From Spirometra erinaceieuropaei (taxonomy: Eukaryota > Platyhelminthes > Cestoda > Diphyllobothriidea > Diphyllobothriidae): 64,000 nucleotides of DNA. Under the pieces are notes generated by a model. That model did not search any database. It had not been told where the DNA came from and saw nothing but the letters and a program-made list of their open reading frames with translations. The stretch is from the NCBI GenBank assembly GCA_902702965.1, contig CACRXP010000012.1, positions 2,680,652 to 2,744,651 on the forward strand. Reading direction: 5' to 3'. Position numbers and translations under genes: made by a program. Positions 1 through 10,844 of this stretch are shown in pieces; within the stretch, counting starts at the first letter, position 1, and every line of letters starts with the position of its first letter.

Positions 1-75
1 GCACACACATACACACAAACAAAGCACACACGCACGCAGTGATCTTCTTCCCCGTACCCCCACACACACACAATG
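1..75. repeat. CA-rich microsatellite at window edge
   Basis: Imperfect (CA)n / ACAC runs at the start of the window. No coding signal is visible. Positions 76-448 hold only short unconvincing frames and a CTC-rich patch near 361-380. Confidence 0.7.
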
Positions 76-448
76 GCGTGCGGGTTCGTGTGCATGTCTA
101 GACGCACAGTCTGCTCACGGAGCCTGAGTTAGAGCAGCCCCTGCCCTCCTCCCCCCTGTCTCCCATGCTGTAGGCTGGAGTGTACTGAATCCTGGTCACC
201 TACCCTCTGCGCCGCCGCCCATCCCCCTCTCGGCGCGCCCCTGTGTGTGTCAGTCGTCAGACGAGTACCCGTGTACCTACAGAGCTTGCTCGAGTGTTGG
301 CGTGCAAAACAAATCAGTGCGGCACTACGCCACGCCAGGCTCAGTTTCCACGCATACATCATCTCCTCCTCCTCCTCCCCTGCCCACCACCCCCGCGTCT
401 GCGGCTGCTGTATCGATCTCGCTCACAAAGACGCTAAAGACTAGCTGG

Positions 449-756
449 ACGGGGAAATAATTGGCCTCGGCTGCAGGTGATGAAGCAGGTTTCATCCTGA
501 AAGATGGGGCGGATCTCATCTGAGTCGCCTTGACATCGTCCCGAAAGGATCGCACAATTCGCTTTTTTTCCGTATCTGCTGTTGTCTCTGATGATGGATT
601 CGAGCAGGAATCCGAAACGTCAGGCTAATAAAGCTCTTGTCCCAGCGATCGTGTCTCCTCCTTCAAGACTACTTCCTAAGGCTCGTCTCTTCGCTTCTAT
701 TGGAGTAGTTACGATCAGTACCTGACTTCTAACATGACTGCTCTGAAATACTGAAT
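449..756 (+). mobile_element. Hammerhead mini-element, copy A
   Basis: This ~305-bp unit starts GACGGGGAAATAA and ends near CTGAAATACT. It is repeated in inverted orientation at 805-1108, so 449-1108 forms a large imperfect hairpin with a ~45-bp spacer. It carries a hammerhead-like core (588-641) and no ORF. Small non-autonomous hammerhead elements (for example the Schistosoma Sm-alpha family) and hammerheads in Penelope-like elements are known in flatworms. I infer that this is a PLE-related or SINE-like non-autonomous retroelement. No target-site duplication was found for this copy. Confidence 0.65.
580..650 (+). ncRNA. Hammerhead ribozyme motif (copy A)
   Basis: The core CTGATGA lies at 588-594. 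It is followed by a 6-bp helix II (GGATTC / GAATCC with loop GAGCAG), then GAAAC at 614-618, a short helix III capped by TAATAAA, and a GTC cleavage triplet at 639-641. The order core-helix II-GAAA-helix III-GTC is that of a type I hammerhead with a minimal helix III, as described for Penelope-like elements. Helix I pairing is not evident in a single unit, so activity may need a dimer or may be lost. Helix III needs one bulged base. Confidence 0.6.
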
Positions 757-772
757 AAGCATTTTCGACAAA

Positions 773-804
773 GAGAAGGAAGATTGAGAGAACCGCTGCT
801 TCTC
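773..804 (+). repeat. 32-bp target-site duplication (left copy)
   Basis: A 32-bp sequence beginning gagaaggaag and ending tgcttctc is repeated at 1109-1140 with one mismatch. The two copies exactly bracket mini-element copy B, as expected for the duplication made at retrotransposition. Confidence 0.7.
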
Positions 805-1108
805 AGTATTTCAGGGCAGTCATGTTTGAAGTCGGGTACTGATCATAAATACTCCAATAGAAGCGAGGAGACGAGTCCCAGGAAGTAGTCTTGAAGAAGG
901 AGACACGATCGCTGGGACAAGAGCTTTATTAGCCTGACGTTTCGGATTCCTGCTCGAATCCATCATCAGAGACAATAGCAGATACGTAAAAAAGCGAATT
1001 GTGCCATCCTTGCGGGGCGATGCCAAGGCGACTCAGATGAGATCCGCGCCATCTTTCAGGATGAAACCTGCTTCACCACCTGCAGCCGAGGCCAGTTATT
1101 TCCCCGTC
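805..1108 (-). mobile_element. Hammerhead mini-element, copy B, with 32-bp TSD
   Basis: Inverted copy of the unit at 449-756, bounded by the direct repeats at 773-804 and 1109-1140. It reads on the minus strand from GACGGGGAAATAA to CTGAAATACT. The clean borders and long duplication define the ends of the element. It has no ORF of its own, so it would depend on enzymes in trans, possibly a Penelope-like reverse transcriptase. Confidence 0.7.
905..975 (-). ncRNA. Hammerhead ribozyme motif (copy B)
   Basis: Minus-strand CTGATGA core at 969-963, helix II GGATTC/GAATCC, then GAAAC, a short helix III and the GTC triplet at 918-916. The core is identical to that of copy A. Confidence 0.6.
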
Positions 1109-1140
1109 GAGAAGGAAGATTGAGAGAACCACTGCTTCTC

Positions 1141-1924
1141 GTTCATATTACATGTTACCCGGTCATACATTAACCCAGGCTGGGAAGATGCGAAGCGGAG
1201 GTCGCAAAACAGACGGCGGTCGGAGCTGGAGCAAACAAATCACGACACTTCTCTACGGCCGGTGGGTATAGGGCTAGCTCTGGCCGAATCAGAACTGTCA
1301 ACATCAGATGTAAATTTCAGGATTTAACAGGTTCATCTCCAGTGGGAAATCGTGTGATTTTTACGCCTGCAAACCTGACTTCCGTACACGAAAATTTTTT
1401 TCGCCATAGTCTTAAAACAGAAATTAGCTCATCAGGGAGTCTGATGGCGTTCGCCAAACGCTCTCGGTAAGGGCCCAGCCAACAGATAGCAGTAAAATAG
1501 GAGTTTGGACTTTCGGATCCTACCCGTATTCAGAGCCTAGAAACAGAATTTACGGTTCATATGCAAATGCTCCGGATGATGGGTACCCTGGGAAATATTC
1601 TTTCCACAATACGTATATGTACGATATATAAGAGTGTAGGAGGATGAAATGGCAGTTATAGAGCGCGGCGGGCATCGTCACGTAGAACCAAAGATCGTTC
1701 TTCCCGAATGAACAAAGGTCTCCTAGATAATTGCGTACGCTTTCTATAAGTCACACGGGTTCGCCGCTTACCGATTTACGCTGACCACAGAGAGAAATGG
1801 CCACTCTTGCTTGGCCTTGGAGGTGATCGCACCGCAACGGTCGGTCGATAATCAGCAAAAATAAGGGAAGTGGGAACTGTAATTCCTGACCCACCTACGC
1901 ATCATCAGACGACCACACCCCCAG
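1141..1924. other. No recognisable feature
   Basis: No exon with convincing splice sites and no repeat family shared with the rest of the window was seen here. Confidence 0.5.
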
Positions 1925-2015
1925 AAAAAGTACCGACACAGACCAGGGAAACTGCGATGGACATTTCTGGCCACTTGGCCGTCGTCAGGCAACCATACCG
2001 AATCCCAACAGAACG
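1925..2015 (-). mobile_element. Degenerate Arg-type SINE remnant
   Basis: Minus-strand similarity to the body of the Arg-type SINE seen complete at 22309-22590: the gacaaagac / cagggaaact and cgtcgtcag blocks are in the right order. The tRNA head is missing. Confidence 0.4.
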
Positions 2016-3264
2016 GCGACCCCGTGATACAATGATTGAGCAAACCTGCGATTGGGTATGCCTGCATGACGACGGCTAAAATGTCAAAAATGGTAATCCA
2101 CGCTTTCCTTGTCCTTGCAGGTAGGCCTTCTTGTACCCTCATGATTTGCAATGCGACTGCCCAGTAGAGCACAGACTGATATCCTAGGCGTGATGGTGGA
2201 ACCCCCTTGCTACGATGGCCGTTCACCCAAATGGATACACGTTATGTGCGGTCTGAACCCGAGACTGGATATTGTGAAGTTCTAAGTTAAATGCCATATA
2301 ATTTGAGCCGCGGGGGCCACGAACAGTTGGCTGCGACCAGGAGTACCCAAACTCCCCCCTGTGGGTCACGTTCATCGATCTACTCCACCGTAAATTCGAA
2401 AACGAGCGCTAATGTTTCATTTACGCGACTGTCTGTGAAGGCACCAAAGCGGAATTTTCAGGGTAAATCTCGAATGCCCGTTTGAGATCGGTGAACGAAG
2501 ATCACATGTGATGGAACACTTCTGACCCCAGTCAGTAGGAGGTTGGACTTTAAAATGCCCCGCTTTGAGTCAGGATGTGGCGGGAAACGAAATAGAAACG
2601 ACGGTCGTTTCAACCCGCCTTGCTTATTCACGCCATTGCTTCATCATTTCATTAGTTTTTTAGTAAGCCTGTCCGCAAAACTCCCTACTTACGTTTTGAA
2701 GACTCTAAATGACGGTGAAAATAAGGGCAGAATGTTTGTCTACACGCGACAGACACAGGTCGAATCCGCTCGTTAAGTTGGGGATCAGGCCCACACAAAA
2801 CCAAAGTTCTGTGAGCAAGCATGTAGTCGATCTGGTGTTTCGTAGCCGGCGGTGGTAGGTCTTGTGCACGGTAGGTGATGGCATTTTGCAGTGGTAAAGT
2901 ATGAATACGTTTGTGAACTGCCTGCCGTTCTGACCGCTAATTAGAATCAGTGTGTGTACTTATTTACGTTGGATTTCGATTTGTGCCTATTTTACGTTCC
3001 TTGAGGATGCGGCGATCGAGCGGAGCGACCGTACGTAGAACTGCTGTTCAAAGAATAATTTACTGGTTTGGCTTTCCCCTGTGAAGCATTTCGACTATTT
3101 GCTGCTTTTTGCTATCCACTAGGCCCGAAGGGCTGCAGCACATTCGGCAACCAATCCCGGCCGACAAACTTCTTTGAAAAACTGTTTAACTGTTTCCGAA
3201 CGTATCCGTCAGGAGTTGAATTCCCATCCCAGCTCATATAACATCTACCTCAGGGGTCGCATGA
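2016..3264. other. No recognisable feature
   Basis: Only short open frames without splice context or family motifs. It lies downstream of the exon at 3632-3911 (minus strand), so later exons of that gene may be hidden here, but none could be identified. Confidence 0.4.
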
Positions 3265-3320
3265 ATTTGGACATGACTGGCTGACGGCGAACAAAAATGG
3301 TCATTCTCGCCTTCCCTTTT
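3265..3320 (+). mobile_element. Arg-type SINE fragment
   Basis: Short stretch resembling the SINE body (gactggctgacggcgaac, then a decayed gaaatggtcattt-like block). Low-level similarity only. Confidence 0.35.
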
Positions 3321-3631
3321 AAACATCACACAAACATGGGGGGAGGAAGGAAGCCAGTTGGACAACGAGAGCTGTTGACTAGAATAACCGTCGATGCTAG
3401 TAAAATACACGAAAAAAGCGACTAAATCGGTCGCCAAAATGTTAGTTCATTCCGTCCGCCCACGAATTCCAGAGGGTGTACACGAAAACATCCGTTCCCA
3501 AGCAAGCATTAGATGTGCCAATACCACCCCATTGCTGGGTACTTACTGGTACTTGTTAATGTTAACAAACAGGAAAACACGAGTGGTCGGTGAAACGCCA
3601 CTTTTATACACAATGTGGGAACGGTACTTAC

Positions 3632-3911
3632 CGGCACCAGACTCCAAGTAATCCATCTTTTTTGAGAGCACAAAAAGAGCTTGCTGCAGGAGCGAGGTGG
3701 CGCATAACTGCTTCTGAATGGCATCATCCAGGTTGGGCAGCTGTTGTGGTGTTTGTGGGTTGCCCGCCTCGAAGGAGGATCTCAGCACCTGGAAGATGGA
3801 CGGCATTGAACCGGCGGCAGCAGCAGCTGTTATCGCTTCTCCTAGAGGTCGGGGCCAGTCACTGCCCCATGGCTGTTGCAAGGAATGGCTCTGCATCGAA
3901 AAGAAAGCCAT
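3632..3911 (-). CDS. First coding exon of unidentified gene
   Basis: This minus-strand frame begins at ATG 3911-3909 and ends at a perfect splice donor: GTAAGT starts at 3631. It encodes 93 codons plus one base. The product has a run of alanines from CAG/GCN repeats near residue 32, then IFQVLRSSF, a Q/P-rich linker and an alpha-helical stretch ending LLQQALFVLSKKMDYLE, which could form a coiled coil. I do not recognise the family. The frame stays open upstream to 3995, but a TATA box at 3977-3971 suggests transcription starts near 3945, which favours the ATG at 3911. Downstream exons were not found. The codon pattern and donor make a real exon likely; the function is unknown. Confidence 0.5.
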
Positions 3912-3964
3912 CCACCTTGAGGTTGCTTTACTGTTACACAAATTTAGCCGCCTCAATAATCGTC

Positions 3965-4055
3965 CAGGCATTTTATAGGCAGACGACAACTTCATACCCG
4001 TTAGCGAACAGCCAATGGTGGGCGTGATTTACCGGGCTCGAGTCTGATTGGTTGT
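3965..4055 (-). promoter_or_regulatory. Putative core promoter (TATA plus CCAAT)
   Basis: On the minus strand there is TATAAAA at 3977-3971, a reversed CCAAT (ATTGG) at 4016-4012 and a CCAAT at 4051-4047. The spacing to the ATG at 3911 suits a start site near 3945. Inferred from motif arrangement only. Confidence 0.4.
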
Positions 4056-5290
4056 TAAAAGCGGTCAGCGGAAATAGCCAGGGCGTGACACATGCACCAC
4101 GCGGGCATTAGGTGTGACTTCACGCACGCGTGGGGTGACCAGGTCGCGTCACTCTCTCCCTCCCCCCCCGCACCCTTTTTCCAAAGTTCTGTCGCCGCAC
4201 GCGGCACCGTCAGAAGTCATTAAATGGGGAATTAGCCGCTGCGGCATTTGAAACAGTTGAACATGTTTTCGCGGCCTTTTATACGTGTTACAGGTTGTTT
4301 TCGCTGTCAGTGCAGTGTTAAGTGGGCGTGTTAGCACCACATTAACAAGGTCTGCCCTCGAGGTTTGCGCAATATTCCCTCATTAAAATACTAACCACTC
4401 CGTGTGCGACTTTGCTTGGTAGGTACAGCCGCTGAAATCGTTGTAGGGAGGAACCGGATCCGTTATGAACAAGCTATTCGGCAAAAACGCCGATCTGTTA
4501 ATCGCCGGTGTCAATTTTGGAGCGGGAGACGAAAATCCTGCGAATCTGTTCGGTGTAGAAGAGGTTCGCTTTTCGGTAGAATTACCTTCACGGGAATGTC
4601 TGGTTGGTTAAAAAGCAGGTTGCAGTCCTTGCTGAATCCGGAGACTTAGCCTTACTTCAGGAGGGCAAGAGGTCACGGGTGATGATGTAAATATGCGCAA
4701 CGGAGGGAGGCGCTGACGGGTGTGTCGGGGTCTGAAAAACAGCTGTGTTAACTGACTACTTAATCGCGATTTCAAGCGCCTAACAGCCCTATGTATTTGT
4801 ATATATATACTGAGGGTTTATCAACCAACCAGACAGCCTTCGAGCTCACTGCTGTCTGACCAAAGTGAACAAACCAAAAGCAAGCCGAAACGTCTCTAGA
4901 TCTGTCCAGGACGGCGATGTTTCACATATTTGCCATTGTCACTCGACCCGTACAATATAACTTTGACGCTGTTAATTACTTTGCTGACATTCGTCTCCCT
5001 CAGGAACTGAGATAGCACCAATTATCCATAGACAGATTACTGTACAGCACATTTAGTAACGTTAATTGTTTTCAACACTTGGAACAATTCGTATCTGTCT
5101 GGTTTCGACAACTTTGCCAATCTGAAAAAAAACTTCTGTAGCTGTTTGATGGTTCCATTTTTAATTTTTTGATATATTTCGCTTCCTTGTTACAAATAGG
5201 GAATTCAAAGTTTCAACACCTATGTTTCCCTCAAATAAACTAAAACTGAAACTAAGACATATATGGTTTGCCCGCTCTTAAGTTTTCATG
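4056..5290. other. Upstream region, no recognisable feature
   Basis: Contains a C-run near 4160 and AT-rich sequence after 4740. No exon or known repeat family was recognised. Confidence 0.4.
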
Positions 5291-5346
5291 TGAGGAAGAA
5301 GAAGAAGAGGAGGAGGAGGAGGAGGAGGAGGAGGAGGAGGAGGAGG
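5291..5346. repeat. (GAG)n microsatellite
   Basis: Purine-rich trinucleotide repeat GAA/GAG. The minus-strand reading gives a poly-Leu frame that is simply the repeat. Confidence 0.85.
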
Positions 5347-5897
5347 GAGAAGAGATAGAGGAAAAAGAAGTTGAGGGATCTCTGCGGTGCGGATTCATTG
5401 CCTCTCCCCTCGTTCGCTCCAGCTTTAGATGACTGAAACCGGTGGCTAAGCCAATGGCTTATTTCACATCCCACTCTGCTCTAGGCGTACCACGGTGTTT
5501 CTCTGGTTTCCTTCCCACCGAACCGGATTTTACTTACAAAGTAATTACCGCAACGCTAAAATAGGCTAGCTCAGTCGTCCGGCCTAGTTTGCCATGTCCA
5601 AAAGCTCGTTGGCCGTGGCCTTGTGTACGTATTAGCTTCGTGAAGTTTCAAGTCAGATCAGCATGACGGGTGGCACCACTGGGAAATGCGTACTAACGTC
5701 CATCCGAATGGCTCCCTCTACTCAATACGCACACCCCAGCCAGAGGTTAAACGAAAATAAAATCAGTGGGGGGGGGAAGTCCTACTTTGTAGAACGCAGG
5801 CTGCCTCTGAGCTCAGGGGACTCTCGAGAGCAGAAAAGGACGCAAGGACGGATTGCGACAAAGCAAACGGTAGGACTCGTGTTGTTATGATAACGAC
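5347..5897. other. No recognisable feature
   Basis: No exon, RNA gene or repeat family could be supported here. Confidence 0.4.
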
Positions 5898-6289
5898 GTG
5901 CAGTAGATGTGCTATCTCGTGAAATAACAATAATATTTTTTTATTAAAGACCGGTCGGGGTCCCATCAAAGCAAATACTGAGCGAAATTCTGAAATATGT
6001 TTTCGATTTGAAAGGATCACTTAGGAAGGGTTGTAATATTAATTATCGTGTCGCATAAAACCAAGATATTTCAGTCACATCAGGCTGCTGGCCTTGGAAT
6101 GCGCCTCTTTGAGGTCGTCCGTAAAAACTGCTTTTCGATACTCGTATATATTTAAAAGAACTCCTTTTTAAGCCAGACTTACGTGACAGCTTTAAGAACG
6201 TTACCGTCTTAATGAAAACAGAGATTTACAGGCTAAATAATCCGTTTGTTAGTCAGATTTTTACCTCTTCTTCCTCCCCCCTTTCCCCC

Positions 6290-6999
6290 CCCCCTTCCTC
6301 TGCTGAAATCTGGAAGAATCTTAAACGTCTCTAAAGGATGGCCTAAACCACGTCCTAGTATGATCAGAGGAACACGTTCTCCTAATGAACAACCAAAAAT
6401 AAATTCAGTGTATTTTCCGACTGCGGCCCTCTCCTAGTCCTGAATCCTCTGACATCCTTCCTAGCGAGGTATCCTCTTTCAGGTACCTTGGCTTAAATTG
6501 CCATCAAATCATTCATTTTCCCTCCATAGTGAGTCCCAATTTACTACACTTAGTAAACTTCTTTATTACATCCGTGGTTTACGTTCCCACCACACACCTC
6601 AATCCTTAGTCTGGCGATTCATCGATGCCTGCATTCTTCCTCTTATTCTATACTGCTCTCCTGTCATTTTTCCTGCTTTGTTCAAAAAAGATCTTTTAAT
6701 TTTAAAACAAGTCATCTGAATGCTTTTTTCTGCCGCTGGTGTTTCTTATCTTTTTTGTCGACACTATCCTACAACAACATTTCAATAGGGTCAAGCAATT
6801 TGCTGGTCGAATTATAGATGACTTTGCCCATCCCTTGCATTCTGATTTTATTTCTGCGAAACCTTCCCGCCCGATGCGCCGCAGCTTCCGACTTATGTCT
6901 TGTGGCACATTGGCTTTTCGAGCTTCTGTATTGTCATTCCAGGCACGCTATCTTACGTGTGAAGAGATGGAACTACAGAAGCTAAGACATGAACTATAA
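6290..6999 (+). pseudogene. LINE reverse transcriptase 3' fragment
   Basis: Frameshifted remains of the C-terminal part of a non-LTR retrotransposon reverse transcriptase. SSFRYLGL near 6478 is the strand after the catalytic core. LLYYIRGLRSH, then WRFIDACILPLILYCSPVIF (6615-6675), is the conserved thumb segment. QHFNRVKQFAGRI and DFAHPLHSDF follow after a frameshift near 6720. The catalytic YADD is missing. It lies between the arms of the foldback element and was probably inserted into it. Confidence 0.65.
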
Positions 7000-7388
7000 T
7001 ACATACACAAAAGTATTCTCGTTTGTGCTCATTTGATAGCAAATTACACAATTGTCAACTTTTCTATTTGAAGACAGAATACCCTCTATTCAGGTAGAAG
7101 ATTTGAATACTGTGTACGTTGCTACTAAATGAGCACAAGTGGAAATATTTTGAGCATGTTTTCTGCGCGACCTATTCGAATATGCAAGGGTATCGAACAC
7201 CAACGAGAAAATTAATACTACTCAAGTAGTCTTTTCGACAGAGTGCAGTTTTTGTAGACGACCGAAAATAAGGCCAGCATCCTGGCGTGACTAAAATATC
7301 TTAGGATTCCGCCACACTATAATTAGTATTACAACTCTACTTGAGGGATCTTTTCGAACTGAAGATGCATTTCAGGATTTCAGTTAAC

Positions 7389-7625
7389 TCATATTGACCC
7401 AACTGTACAAAACTCGACGCCTCGATGGGTTTCGAACCCATAAAGTAGAGGGAAGGGACGACGCGAGTTTTTCAGTCGCCCGGCGGGGCCTCGTGGCTCA
7501 AGTGGTTCTAGCGTTGGCTGTACTAAAGCCATCCCCTTACTGCGTGGGTTCTAATCCCACCGAGGCGCCGAGTTTTCACAGTTGGGCCAATATGAATTAT
7601 TCAAAATGTTCCAAAACATCTATGA
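7389..7625. mobile_element. Ser-type SINE inverted dimer with 12-bp TSD
   Basis: Flanked by a perfect 12-bp direct repeat, atttcagttaac, at 7377-7388 and 7626-7637. The left part (7389-~7450) is a minus-strand 3' half. The right part (~7478-7625) is a plus-strand copy with a tRNA-like head at 7482-7568: near-complementary ends, a 5-bp anticodon stem around loop GTACTAA, and a T-arm with B-box-like GGTTCTAATCC. The outer ends are inverted (tcatattgacccaactg versus cagttgggccaatatga). It interrupts the right arm of the foldback element. Confidence 0.65.
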
Positions 7626-7650
7626 ATTTCAGTTAACATGTATTATGAGA

Positions 7651-8713
7651 GCACGACTACTTTTCATGCCAATGTGACGTAGCAATATTTTCGTCGGACT
7701 TTTACACCGGAAGTGGCGGCTGCCTGCTGTCTGGAAGTCTTAGAGTGTCGTTTCTTCTAATTTGCTTGGCACAGAAACCTTGCTTGTCTCAGTCAGAAAC
7801 ATTCTAGGGATCTCCCGAAAAGCATCCAGGGAGCAGTAACAAACGCCCGACGGGTATTGGAGCCTCAGCAGCAATCACGCGGTCGGTCGCAGATCGAACT
7901 GACCCGGAAGGCGTAAACAGCTTCACTTCAGACGATTAGCTCGGCTGTGCAGGCAAAACTGAGGTGAAGGATCCCGGCGTGAAGGAGTCAAATTCTATGT
8001 ACCAGCAGCATTTGGGGGGCCGGTAGCCGCCCTCTCATTCCGTACGGGATCGGGACTGTGTACAGATCCAAAGCAATCCTTCGAAAGAAACTCACCCTCT
8101 CGAGAGACTGACCCATCTGAAAGTATTTTCCAGGAAGTTGGCCATCTGAAGAACAAGAAAAAACTTGTTTTCGACAGAAATGAAGTTATATTCGTCCCCC
8201 ACCCCTTGAAATGGAAGTAACCTTCATTTTATACGCACCAAAACAGCTTTAGCGGACAAAAATTACTGCCTACACAGCAGCAGTCATGGGACACTCAACA
8301 CCATCAGAGTGTAAGTGCAAGTTTGGTACAATCGGAAGTCTTGTAGTGGACGATAACTGCATGAATTCCAAACTGCTGGAGGCATGAGTAACATGCAGGA
8401 ATGGATCAGACAGATCAGTAAACGCATGCTGGCTGGTTGGGAAAGGGGTCAGTGGGAAAAGACATTCCAAAGGTACTGGTGGGTGCGGTCACCACTAGCG
8501 GTATCAAAAGTAATGCAGTTGACAAGAACTGCCGTACGCCGCTGAGAGGTCAGTTTTCCCATGTGAACGTCGCCTCAGAGTACCGAACTAAACTGTTACG
8601 GGGTGCTAAGCTCAGATAAAAGGGGGCAGGAGGGTTAAAATATTATGCCGGCTAATCTGGAATGATATATTGGACAGTCTAGCACAATTCTGTCGCCGCC
8701 GGCATCACTGGCC
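7651..8713. other. No recognisable feature
   Basis: No exon with splice support and no shared repeat was recognised. Confidence 0.4.
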
Positions 8714-8776
8714 TTCTCCTCCTCCTCCTCCTCCTCCTCCTCCTCCTCCTCCTCCTCCTCCTCCTCCTCCTCCTCC

Positions 8777-8838
<62 letters not shown>

Positions 8839-8872
8839 ATCATCATCATCGTCATCATCCCCTTCTTGGCAC
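8714..8872. repeat. Compound (CTC)n(CGT)n(CAT)n microsatellite
   Basis: About 20 CTC units pass into about 16 CGT units and then CAT/CGT units. Both strands are open and give poly-Pro/Arg/His or poly-Thr/Arg/Met readings, which are artefacts of the triplets. Confidence 0.95.
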
Positions 8873-8961
8873 CTTCTTCGTTTTCTTCTTCCCCTCTCCC
8901 TTTTCTACTCTCCCCACCGTTCACTCTATTTCCCGCACTATCTCACTGTTCTCTCCTTAGT

Positions 8962-9419
8962 CAGAAATGGTTATGTAGCCGCACCTGATGTAAACAAACA
9001 CCAGCCGCCTGTAATACGGGAACAGTGGTAATAGGGGTTTTTACAGGTGGGGCCGGGGAACGCACAGGCGACGAGGTTGAGTAATTGTATGTAAAAGAAA
9101 GGCTATTGGGAATGCGCCGTTGTACTTTGAGTGGTTGAGAAATAGTTGACCTAACCCCTAACCCCAAGCCCCGGTCCTAACCCCTAACCCTAACCCTGAA
9201 ACATCCAACGCGAAAGTTAGAAGAAGACGACAGACCGAAAGTCAAGAAGGACCACCATCGTTGGGCCGAAAATGGTAGAAACGGCAGTTAAGAAACAAGG
9301 CTGCCAACAGATCACACACTGCAACGCACAACAGCACCATTTCAACGTAATCACACCAAATCAAATTAATTATGTTAACAGCATTGTGTCCATCAGGTGC
9401 GGCTACATAACCACATCTT
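8962..9419 (-). mobile_element. Inverted-repeat element with telomere-like core, copy 1
   Basis: The terminal inverted repeats read ggttatgtagccgcacctg at 8969-8987 and the reverse complement near 9394-9412. Inside are the module ggtaataggggttttt, a ~100-bp conserved stretch, and a CCCTAA-type tract at 9150-9199. No ORF. Family members are at 19518, 21690 and 50292. Non-autonomous DNA transposon (MITE-like) by structure. Confidence 0.7.
9150..9199. repeat. Telomere-like CCCTAA / CCCCTAA tract
   Basis: Short interstitial run of CCTAACCC and CCCTAACC units inside the inverted-repeat element. Confidence 0.85.
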
Positions 9420-9478
9420 ACCATCTCCTTTAGCAGATGCATGTCGAACAGAAAAGGGGTGGGAGACTAGATGGTGAG

Positions 9479-9897
9479 GATCGGGTGAAGGCCCCCAAGC
9501 ATTTGTGGCATACAAAAAATACCTACTATACTTATGTAAGTGGATTTAGGTCCATCACGATTATTCCAGTTTGGTGTTTCATCGTAAAAAGTTTGGTCGT
9601 CTGTTTTAGATGGTCTGGCGCATTATCTACAATGACCTCAGCTCAGAGAGTTGAGAAGCGATCGTTGCAGACACTCTATGTTTATTTTTTAGCTGTCCTG
9701 CCTATTTTCGGTTGCTGTATGTCGATGCATTTAAACGTTTCCACCCGAAAAACAAATCTACCAATTATCCGTACTTATTTTGCCATCCCTGTATGCATAC
9801 ATAAGCCCCGATCGTAAAACCCCTATTGCCGCCTTCCCCGTAAGACAGGCACCTTTGGCTGGTCATTTGCGTGTTTGGTGTCCTTCACCCGGGTTTA
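9479..9897 (+). mobile_element. GATCGGGTGAAGG inverted-repeat element, copy 1
   Basis: Starts gatcgggtgaaggc and ends tccttcacccgggt, imperfect inverted termini. The whole ~420 bp is present inverted at 13098-13565. It includes the gtaaaacccctattgcc module shared with the telomere-core family. Only incidental ORFs. Confidence 0.65.
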
Positions 9898-10844
9898 TTG
9901 AACGTCCTCGGTCAGTCGTGCATAACAGCGCCACAAATGTCCACCTCAGACTCGAAGGGGCGCAGATAAATTAATGAGACCTCGTTTGTGCAATAAGCAG
10001 AGGCAATTTTACTAACAAAATCGTGCCCAAAACAGCTGATTCCCGTCAAGTCTGATGAAGCAACGGAAGAAAATTTACCAGGCCTCTGCGATGGCATACT
10101 GGAAAGCAGCCTTCAAGTCGTGGGTGCGAAATGCGACCCACCGGTCTCGGAGAATTTTTGCTCCACAGCGGAACTGGCAATTTAGATGCGGCTCCAAAGA
10201 CGCGACTCGAGAGTAGCAGGTCTCAGGCCCTAGAGACAGGCGAGAAGCCAATGGGTCACAGGTTAACTTCGTAGTGACTTTTTCTTTAGCCTGGCACTAG
10301 CCGGGTTAGCTGAGGCTGCTTCTTGGCTGCCATAAAATGTGTTACAGTTCTCACAACCATTCCTCACCACCGGACTAAAAGCACCACAGAAGTGGGGCAG
10401 GTTAGCCGGGGGTGGCAGTGGTTTGGCGTGTTGGAGGGCCCGACTCGGTTAGTGCGCAATTTGTGTGACTCAAAGAAGGTTGAACTGTGCAGTGTGTCGG
10501 TGGAACAGAGAAGCTCCAACACTGACTCTCCGACGCAGGCACGGGGGGGGGGAAGACAACGTGTTGCTGTGGCGGAACACTAATGCGCAGCAGTACAGCC
10601 ACAATGTCAACCCGGCAACTGATGAACCCTGCTCATGTCCATCAGTGTGCGTTCTTTTGGTGACTGCCATTAGCCAGCTTCATTTTCAACAACATGGTCG
10701 AGTGCAGTCAGCTACCACTGGGCTCCCGGGGGGCTCAGTTGTCGCGTCTGTTTCCCGCCTAATGCTTTTTGGGGCGAAGGAATGCACCGTAATTTGTGAG
10801 ACCGGGTCCAGTGATACTCATACACTCGCAGTGCGCGTCTGTCA
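9898..10844. other. No recognisable gene
   Basis: Open frames here (for example 10465-10851) show no family motif. The 3' end leads into the repeat at 10845 and the whole stretch may be repeat-derived. Confidence 0.4.

Larger units (their letters stand above)
5898..7650. mobile_element. Foldback element, composite and decayed
   Basis: The left terminus reads CAGTAGATGTGCTATCTCGTGAAAT at 5901 onward, matching the termini of the element at 45154-46127. After a ~55-bp foreign stretch (about 5929-5983) the left arm continues to ~6240. The right arm runs about 7190-7388 and resumes at 7626-7650. The interior holds a LINE 3' fragment, and a SINE dimer splits the right arm. Confidence 0.55.

Noticed and set aside
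8670..8960. Pro/Arg/His-rich protein and, on the other strand, Thr/Arg-rich protein
   Set aside because: Both are translations of a triplet microsatellite.
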